The notes under the pieces are model-generated. The model saw nothing but the letters and a program-made list of their open reading frames with translations, was not told the DNA's origin and ran no database searches. A stretch of DNA of 64,000 bases. Origin: Henckelia pumila (taxonomy: Eukaryota; Streptophyta; Magnoliopsida; Lamiales; Gesneriaceae). Location of the stretch: NCBI RefSeq assembly GCF_033568475.1, contig NC_133120.1, forward strand, positions 83,160,151-83,224,150. Reading direction: 5' to 3'. The position numbers were made by a program, and so were the translations under genes. This document shows positions 58,192 through 64,000 of this stretch, piece by piece. Each line of letters begins with the position of its first letter. Position 1 is the stretch's first letter.

Positions 58192-58317
58192 TGTCTAGAC
58201 AAGAGCATTTCAGTGGCAATAACTGGAGGAATTTCATTTTCAGTCATGATTGTTGTTTACATCGATGAGATACTACTTTCGGCGAACCTCAAGATTCCAG
58301 TAATAGTGATATGTTGA
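58192..58317 (+). pseudogene. Exon-like fragment, copy 1 (unrecognised protein)
   Basis: Open for 41 codons from CLDKSISVAITGGISF through YIDEILLSANLK to a TGA. The homologous fragment at 60869-60985 keeps the same frame over the aligned part, with conservative changes (K/R, I/V, S/T), then a different end. A hydrophobic stretch of about 20 residues could be a membrane helix. I do not recognise the family. Whether an upstream exon exists is unclear because a solo LTR separates it from 55150. Confidence 0.4.
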
Positions 58318-59106
58318 CACCTCCAAGAAAGACATGATGTTAACTATTTCTTATGTGGTTTCAAGACACTACATTTAACTCATTTATGACTCCTTTTGTT
58401 TTTGGATCTTTTTATATTGTGAAATTATGCTAAAATAGGCAAAGACAATTTATCAAGGTATGAAGTGTCTATAGATCTCATTGTGACAACAAATTTCAAA
58501 AATAAACTAATACTTTTGGTGCATGATAGTTATCATCCTTGCAACTTACTATTTTTTATCCTGCCCATAAAAGCATCGTTTCACATAGTCTAATGCATCC
58601 AGATCATATTAAAAGATAGATTGGCTGTTTGATTTCATTGTTCCTTATTTGTTTATTTGAAATTTGTTGACACCTTTTGGATTTTCATAATCTATATTTG
58701 CAGTACTTTTTTATTTTCTTCGGACCCTTGAGTTATACTAATCCCAGAGGGTTTAAAAAATGGAGAGTGTTTCATCCAAAATTTCTCGATGAAGTTGTTA
58801 ACTGGCTTAATCTTTTGTTTCTTGCTAGTACATGACATATTTTAGTTTAATTCTTCCCGAATTTGTAAAAACAATGTTGATGAAACATATGCTAATGGTA
58901 CATTCCATCTTTCCAACAAAAATCAATTACGACTTATATTTTCTTCAACAATCAGAAGGGCCTACACAGTTAATCCAATTACCGAGGTTCAGAATGAGTG
59001 GTCAAGAGAATTAAATGATAGTTTTCTCTAGATCACATATAGATAACACACTTTAATATTAGTTTTTACAAAAATTATCCAGTCTATTTCTTTTCATCTG
59101 TCCAAA

Positions 59107-59319
59107 GTCGATGGAGGGCTCGTGGGAAGCAAGTGCACAACAACAAAAAAAATTAATGGAATACTCACAATAAAATTCACAATTGTCACACTCGACCTGA
59201 ACATTTTAGTCATGGCTGCATCCTTCGTCCTGTTCTCTCTAGTCACCGTTGTTGTGACCCCTCCTTCAACCTGTTACTTATGGCCGCCGCTTTCAATTTT
59301 CTGTGATTCAATCAAATAA
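59107..59319 (+). pseudogene. Second exon-like fragment, copy 1 (unrecognised)
   Basis: Reads INGILTIKFTIVTLDLNILV, then MAASFVLFSLVTVVV and TPPSTCYLWPPLS before a TAA. The counterpart at 61491-61700 reads INGILIKKFTIVTLDLTILA then MVASF, and PPSTCYF after a frame change. The shared hydrophobic character suggests a membrane protein fragment. No name can be given. Confidence 0.35.
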
Positions 59320-59519
59320 ATTTGACCTTAGACGTAGGGATGACAATGGGACTGGGCGAGGATGGTTTGTTGTCCCCGTCCTCGTCCCAAATTAAATACC
59401 CACTCATATATGGTATATTTCTTAAAGAAGATAAAATGACCGAGCTTGTGAGCGAGGTTCAAGAAAGGAAAGAATAGATCAATTAGGTTGGAGAAGGCCT
59501 TAAAAGCGAATGAACTGAG

Positions 59520-59920
59520 TTGAAGGTAATTACAATAACTATTTCTTACATTGAAATTGCAACGTTTATGATTTTAAAAATATTTTTTTATTTGTGAAGG
59601 AGGTCTGGGAAATGAATGAAGGGATTAATGTTGGGTTGGACAAGTTAGTTCAGTAAATGAAAGAAGGGATCAATGTTGGGTTGGACAAAGTTTCAGAAGC
59701 GAATGAAACTAAATTGATGGTAATTACAATAATTATTTGCGAAGGAGGTTTGAAAAACGAAAGAAGAGTCAATGTTGGGTTCGACAAGGTCCTAAAAGTG
59801 AAGAAAACTGAATTGATCACTTCTTTTATTGCAGAACCTACTTTATAAATAAAAAAATATCATTAAAAGATTAAACGTTACAATTGCAATGTAAGAAATA
59901 GTTACTGTAATTACCTTCAA
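59520..59920. repeat. 49-bp inverted repeat around minisatellite-like units
   Basis: 59520-59568 (TTGAAGGTAATTACAATAAC...) and 59872-59920 are inverted copies with four or so mismatches, separated by about 300 bases. Between them lie three or four copies of a block reading (in one frame) GINVGLDKV...ANETKL, which is AATGTTGGGTTGGACAA at DNA level. Confidence 0.7.
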
Positions 59921-59930
59921 TTAATCGGGG

Positions 59931-60752
59931 AATGTTCCAATTTTACTTTTAGAGAAATTACTTAATCTAGCCCAACTTAATTGTCAATTTTTCAAAATAG
60001 CATCATCTATTAAACATTTTGTAATATAGTATTTAGTAATTTAATAATGCCAAAAGATCCTATTTTTCTATTAAATCATCTCAATGAATTCCTATAATAA
60101 TTTAATAAAATTAAATCACTTTAAAAAATAATTACAAGAGACTTATCTTTATCGTTCATAACTTTTTTTCTTAAATAATAATAATAAAATTTTTATGATA
60201 CACATAAAAATTAGATCGGTAATTATAATAATACTAAATAAGTATAATACTAAATGCTAAGAGAAAATTAATACTACTAATAATAAGGAAAATAATGATA
60301 GTTACATCCATAATCTGAGAAATAATTGGAAATATGTTAATATTAATGTTTTTAATCGTAAAAATAATAAATAATAAATTTTTAGTACTAAAAATTTATA
60401 TAATTCAATAAGATGTTATAAATTTATAAAGTTTTATTATTAATATAAATTAAATATAAAAAATATAAATTTGAATATAAAGATAAATAAAAAATTTATT
60501 ATATAATTATAGAGAGACATTATTAATGGCATAGGTGGTGCATTTGTAGTTGGGGCTGCTTTTTTCGGTCTGAGAAATAAGGTTATTTTTTAAAAAATAA
60601 ACTGAGAAGTATGGTTCTTCTTGACTGAAAGTGCATGATGTTTTTCAGTTGTCTAAAAATTTTATGCATCCCCATTTGCATCATTTTAGGAGTGCTTGCA
60701 TGCACGTGTCTGAAGATGGTGATTCAGATTAATTCTCTTCGTTATTGAAGCT
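59931..60752. other. AT-rich spacer between duplication copies, no gene seen
   Basis: Very AT-rich with ATA-triplet runs; no ORF, RNA gene or clear transposon end recognised. Confidence 0.55.
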
Positions 60753-60868
60753 TTATGGCTTTATTAATTTTTGGTTATTTGTAATTGGTAGTTGTGCACA
60801 CACTCTTGCATGTCCTCCATGTTCATTGTAGTGTAAATGAAAGCTTTCCAAATGTTATTACCATATGA

Positions 60869-60985
60869 TGTCTAGACAGGAGCGTTGCGGTGGCAATATC
60901 GGGGGGAATTACATTTGCAACCACTGCATTTTTCATCGATGAGGTGCTACTTCCGGCAAATCTCAGGGATCAATCGAGCAAGTAA
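60869..60985 (+). pseudogene. Exon-like fragment, copy 2 (unrecognised protein)
   Basis: 38 codons from CLDRSVAVAISGGITF through FFIDEVLLPANLRDQSSK to a TAA. It is the better preserved of the two copies: its tail is polar, as expected of a C-terminus, whereas copy 1 has drifted. No family recognised; a C-terminal membrane segment of a host protein is the most I can infer. Confidence 0.45.
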
Positions 60986-61756
60986 TAGGGATATGCTCGA
61001 CACCTCCAAGAAAAAAACAATGTTATGTTTTTCTGACGGGTTAATTAAGTTGTTTCAAGATACTGCATTAACCTTTTCCTGAATGCTTATGAGTTCGGAT
61101 CTTTTTTATGTTGTGAAATTACTCGAGTAACCTATACTTTCATTATATGATATATTCTAGTGAGCGATTGGAGCTGTTAATGATGATTGGAGTTGTTAAT
61201 GATGCAACAACTATAATTTAAAATTTGAACACAAATACGTCGGTCACTTTTTGTGGTTTTTAATAATTTATTTGCGAAAACGATAATTAATGATAGGATT
61301 TAACATTTTTATTTCAAAAGCACATGATTAAGCATATTTGCAATTGAGTATATTGAGGGGAGATGTAACGAAACTTCAAAATTTGTAAATCAAAATCGAG
61401 CGGTTTCTCTAATTCACATATACATAACACACTTTAATATCAATATTTTCGACAATTATATAGTTTACTTCTTTTCATATCGTCTAAAGTTGATGGCGGG
61501 AACTCGAAAGCAAGTGCATGATAAAAAAAATAAATGGGATACTCATAAAAAAATTCACAATTGTCACGCTTGACTTGACAATTTTAGCTATGGTTGCATC
61601 CTTCATCTATTCCATCTGGTTTTCGCTGTTGTGGTCCCCTCCTTCAACTTGTTACTTCCTGTCCCCCACCCCAATTTCCTTAGATTCAATCAGATGAATT
61701 CGACCTTAAACATATGGATTACAATGAGGCGTGGCGATGACGATTTTGCCTTCCCC

Positions 61757-61786
61757 ATCCCCATCCCCATCCCCATCCCCAAATCC
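61757..61786. repeat. (CCCCAT)n microsatellite
   Basis: About five CCCCAT units at the place where copy 1 has unique sequence (GTCCCCGTCCTCGTCCC), so the hexamer expanded in copy 2 only. Confidence 0.85.
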
Positions 61787-62106
61787 AAATTAAATACTCA
61801 CTCATATCTGGTCTATTTTTAAAAGAAAATAAAATAACTGAGTTTGTAAAAGAGGTTCAAGAAATTTAAAAAGGGATCAATACTAGGTCGGACAAGATCT
61901 TAATTGCGAATGAACTAAATTGTAGGTAATTACAGTAACTATTTCTTACATTGCAAATCAAACATTTAAGCTTTTAACAATATTTTTTTATTTGAGAAGG
62001 AGGTTCGGGAAATGAAATTATGGATCAATGCTAGGATGGACAAAGTTAGTTCGGTAATGAAAGAAGGGAACAATGCTGGGTTTTTTAAAAAATCCTCAAA
62101 CCCAAA

Positions 62107-63500
62107 TGTTGTGAAAAATCCTTGCAAGCGTACGAGTGTCAAGTTTTAATATAGTGATAAAATCATATATCGATCCCACAAGGAGTAAAATGAAAATATT
62201 CAGTACTTGTAATTAAAATAGTCTAAACTTTATCTAGAAAATTAAAATCTCAGAATTTTGCAGAAAAATAAAATAATCAAAATATTTTTTGATAGCACGC
62301 ACACAACTTGCAGATAAAATCAATCAGAGAAAAATGGTCTAGAGGTATAGATTTCACCTGGTTTCAACAAAAATCAATCCTAATTAATTTAGTTTCATGA
62401 ATTCCAGTCAATTAATAGCCAAGAACACTTAAGTTTATTATTTTTCTCTCCCGAACAACAAATAATTTGTATCAACTACAATTCAATTCTAATATCCCTA
62501 TTAAAAATTTATCGCAGTGATCTATCATAAAACAATGTTCTCTTTAAAAGCTCTGTTAAAATTATACACTCTTCCCAGCTGTATAAATAATTAACAGTGT
62601 ATTTTTTAATGGTCCTATTCAAAATCTTCTCTCCCGAGTGCCAGATTTCAAATAAATATAACAAATCAATTATTGATCAGATAATTGAAAAGACAATCAA
62701 TTCTAGAAAAAACAATTAATCTAGAAAAAACTCAATTCAATAAAATCAAAAATTCATGAAAGCGTCTACACCAGGTTCCATCCGACCTCTAGACTCTAAA
62801 AAATTAGTTCATAATAAAATTCTGAATAAACCAAAACATGTTAAAAAATCCAAACATATTCAGAATAAAATAAATAAAAGATAAAGGAAACAAATCTGTC
62901 GATGCGATGCCGTTTCCGGACTCTCGATCTCCGTCTTTGTTCTTCAGATTAAGCACAGAAATCTCTCCAGAATAATCCCACACGATCGACTCTCAACTCT
63001 CTGATATCTTGTGTGTGGCGGCTCCTTCAATTTGACGTTCAAGAACCCCTTTTATATTCCATGAAAAAGCCCACTCAAAAGCCCATAAAATACTTGTCCG
63101 AAATAATTAAAACTCTAAATTCAGAAATCTCTGCGGGGCGGGCGCTCAATAGACAGGCGCGGGCGCGCTTCAAGTTCGAATCAATTTCTCACGTCTTCAC
63201 AAGGAGTTAGCGCGTTTGCTCTAGTTTAAGCGCTAACAAGAAAGCGCAAAAAATTCTTCAGCCCAATAAGAAAAAGCCCATTAACCTTATCTTGTCTGAT
63301 CGTTTCTTTTTTCTTCTTATCTTCCCTTTTATTTCTTTTCTCTTTATTTTATTTTATTTTCTTCTTTTTCCTCTCTTTTCCACATAAAATCAATAATTTC
63401 CTACACTCACAATAACAACAAAACACCACATAAATCTGCTCAAAACAAACAATTAACAATTAAAATCATATATAAATTAAGTGTATAAAATACACTTATC
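62107..63500 (-). mobile_element. Probable 3' LTR of a minus-strand retrotransposon leaving the window
   Basis: On the minus strand it starts TGATAAGTGTATTTTATACA and ends TTTTTCACAACA. Upstream of it (63501 on) is AGTCTAAGTTTGAGAGTATT, a purine-rich tract of the kind preceding plant gypsy LTRs. A minus-strand TATA box GGAATATAAAAGGGG lies at about 63047-63060. The left edge (62107 or 62110) and TSD cannot be confirmed because the partner LTR is outside. Confidence 0.6.
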
Positions 63501-64000
63501 AAATACTCTCAAACTTAGACTTTTGCTAGTTTCGAGCAAAACTATTCTAAACAAAGAAAGTCCAAAAACTACTACTGCAACAACCAACAAGAATAGTCAA
63601 GAAATATTATAGAGCAATGACCTCGGCAATGATTTCAAAAATCAAATCCAATCCCATCCAACCTACTAACACTTGAAAGTTTCAGCCAGAACAAAATAAC
63701 CGCATAAACTCACAATCTCCGCAACTCAAGTTCAAAACACTCTTATCCAAGTTCAATTCAAACATTCATAGATCATGAGGACTTTTCAAGGTAGAATAGG
63801 ATCAAATATAGAATATCAAAAACACTCAAAATTAGGTAAATGTCAAGAATAATAGTGTGTGCGTGTTTCAATCAAAATTCATAATCATTAAAAGCATCAA
63901 TCAACAGTCCATATGCAAAATTCTCGCAACTCTTCTCCACTAGTATATTGGGCAACTGAGACTCGATCAATAGGACTTAATAAGCTTATAATGTAAGGTC
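63501..64000 (-). mobile_element. Interior of the same element, non-coding 3' part
   Basis: No ORF. The minus strand ends TTTTGCTCGAAACTAGCAAA then GTCTAAGTTTGAG just before the LTR, a layout I recall from 3' regions of plant Ty3/gypsy elements. Confidence 0.45.

Larger units (their letters stand above)
58089..59930. repeat. Segmental duplication copy 1, part 2
   Basis: Diverged but alignable to 60860-62080 over most of its length: the exon-like piece at 58192-58317, the region TCACATATAGATAACACACTTTAATAT (59033 on), the piece at 59107-59320, and the repeats near 59440-59830. Copy 2 lacks the DNA between 54870 and 58187. Confidence 0.75.
60753..62080. repeat. Segmental duplication copy 2
   Basis: Aligns with 54690-54835 then directly with 58188-59700. 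It holds the exon-like fragments at 60869-60985 and 61491-61700 and the left arm only of the inverted repeat (near 61922). The match is lost at AATGCTGGGTT near 62075, close to the start of an LTR-like sequence. Confidence 0.7.

Noticed and set aside
1..64000. tRNA, rRNA or snRNA genes
   Set aside because: No cloverleaf with A/B boxes or conserved rRNA segment was recognised by eye. The tRNA-like strings are retrotransposon primer-binding sites. A tRNAscan/Infernal run would settle this.

Overview
The window is nuclear DNA from a flowering plant, very probably a eudicot. Evidence: a five-exon secretory peroxidase gene with GT-AG introns, an intronless lectin receptor kinase, plant-type LTR retrotransposons (Tat, chromovirus and SIRE-like lineages), Helitrons and AT-rich intergenic DNA. 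The extra ORF of the SIRE-like element resembles proteins I recall from Lamiales, so an asterid/Lamiales source is a weak guess. Only two ordinary host genes look intact: a PER21-like class III peroxidase (1556-3402, +) and an LecRK-VIII type receptor kinase (18932-21103, +). Most of the rest is mobile DNA, much of it nested.

Layout. 1-4.7 kb: a hairpin MITE in a (TA)n tract, the peroxidase gene with MITE-like DNA in its fourth intron, then AT-rich spacer. 4.7-17.9 kb: a minus-strand Ty3/gypsy chromovirus with LTRs of about 2.8 kb and target-site duplication (TSD) ATTAC. Its interior is reduced to a broken integrase/chromodomain tail, and it carries two solo LTRs: 10573-11911 (TSD CAACC) in the interior and 13850-16767 (TSD ATCAC) inside its own 5' LTR. 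17.9-21.9 kb: the receptor kinase, with a TTCGA-rich upstream repeat and a four-codon uORF. 21.9-35.3 kb: a Tat-lineage gypsy element with both LTRs and TSD GCTTC. It has gag-PR-RT-RH-archaeal-type RH-IN on the plus strand, a 68-bp tandem array, and a three-exon gene on the opposite strand with its own TATA box. A 2.86-kb solo LTR (TSD TATAT) splits its reverse transcriptase.

35.6-52.0 kb: two non-autonomous Helitrons placed end to end. The first holds an AT-rich repeat of roughly 190 bp and a (TA)n-flanked MITE, and is split by an 11.2-kb SIRE-like copia element on the minus strand (36964-48143, TSD CATTT) that has a long third ORF. The second Helitron carries another (TA)n-flanked MITE. 52-54.7 kb: AT-rich DNA with MITE-like and unclassified repeats. 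54.7-62.1 kb: two diverged copies of one host segment holding short exon-like pieces I cannot name; the first copy is split by a solo LTR (55151-58083, TSD GTTCA). 62.1-64 kb: a probable LTR and the start of the interior of a further minus-strand element that runs off the window.

All retroelement coding regions are broken by nonsense codons, frameshifts, deletions or insertions, and several nonsense changes fit C-to-T decay of methylated DNA. The two elements with paired LTRs that I compared (Tat and SIRE-like) differ by only about 1-2% between LTRs by eye, so they inserted recently. The most noteworthy structures are the spliced antisense gene in the Tat element, the 68-bp hairpin repeat, the Helitron head-to-tail junctions, the three MITEs embedded in (TA)n tracts, and the unidentified duplicated segment at 54.7-62 kb.
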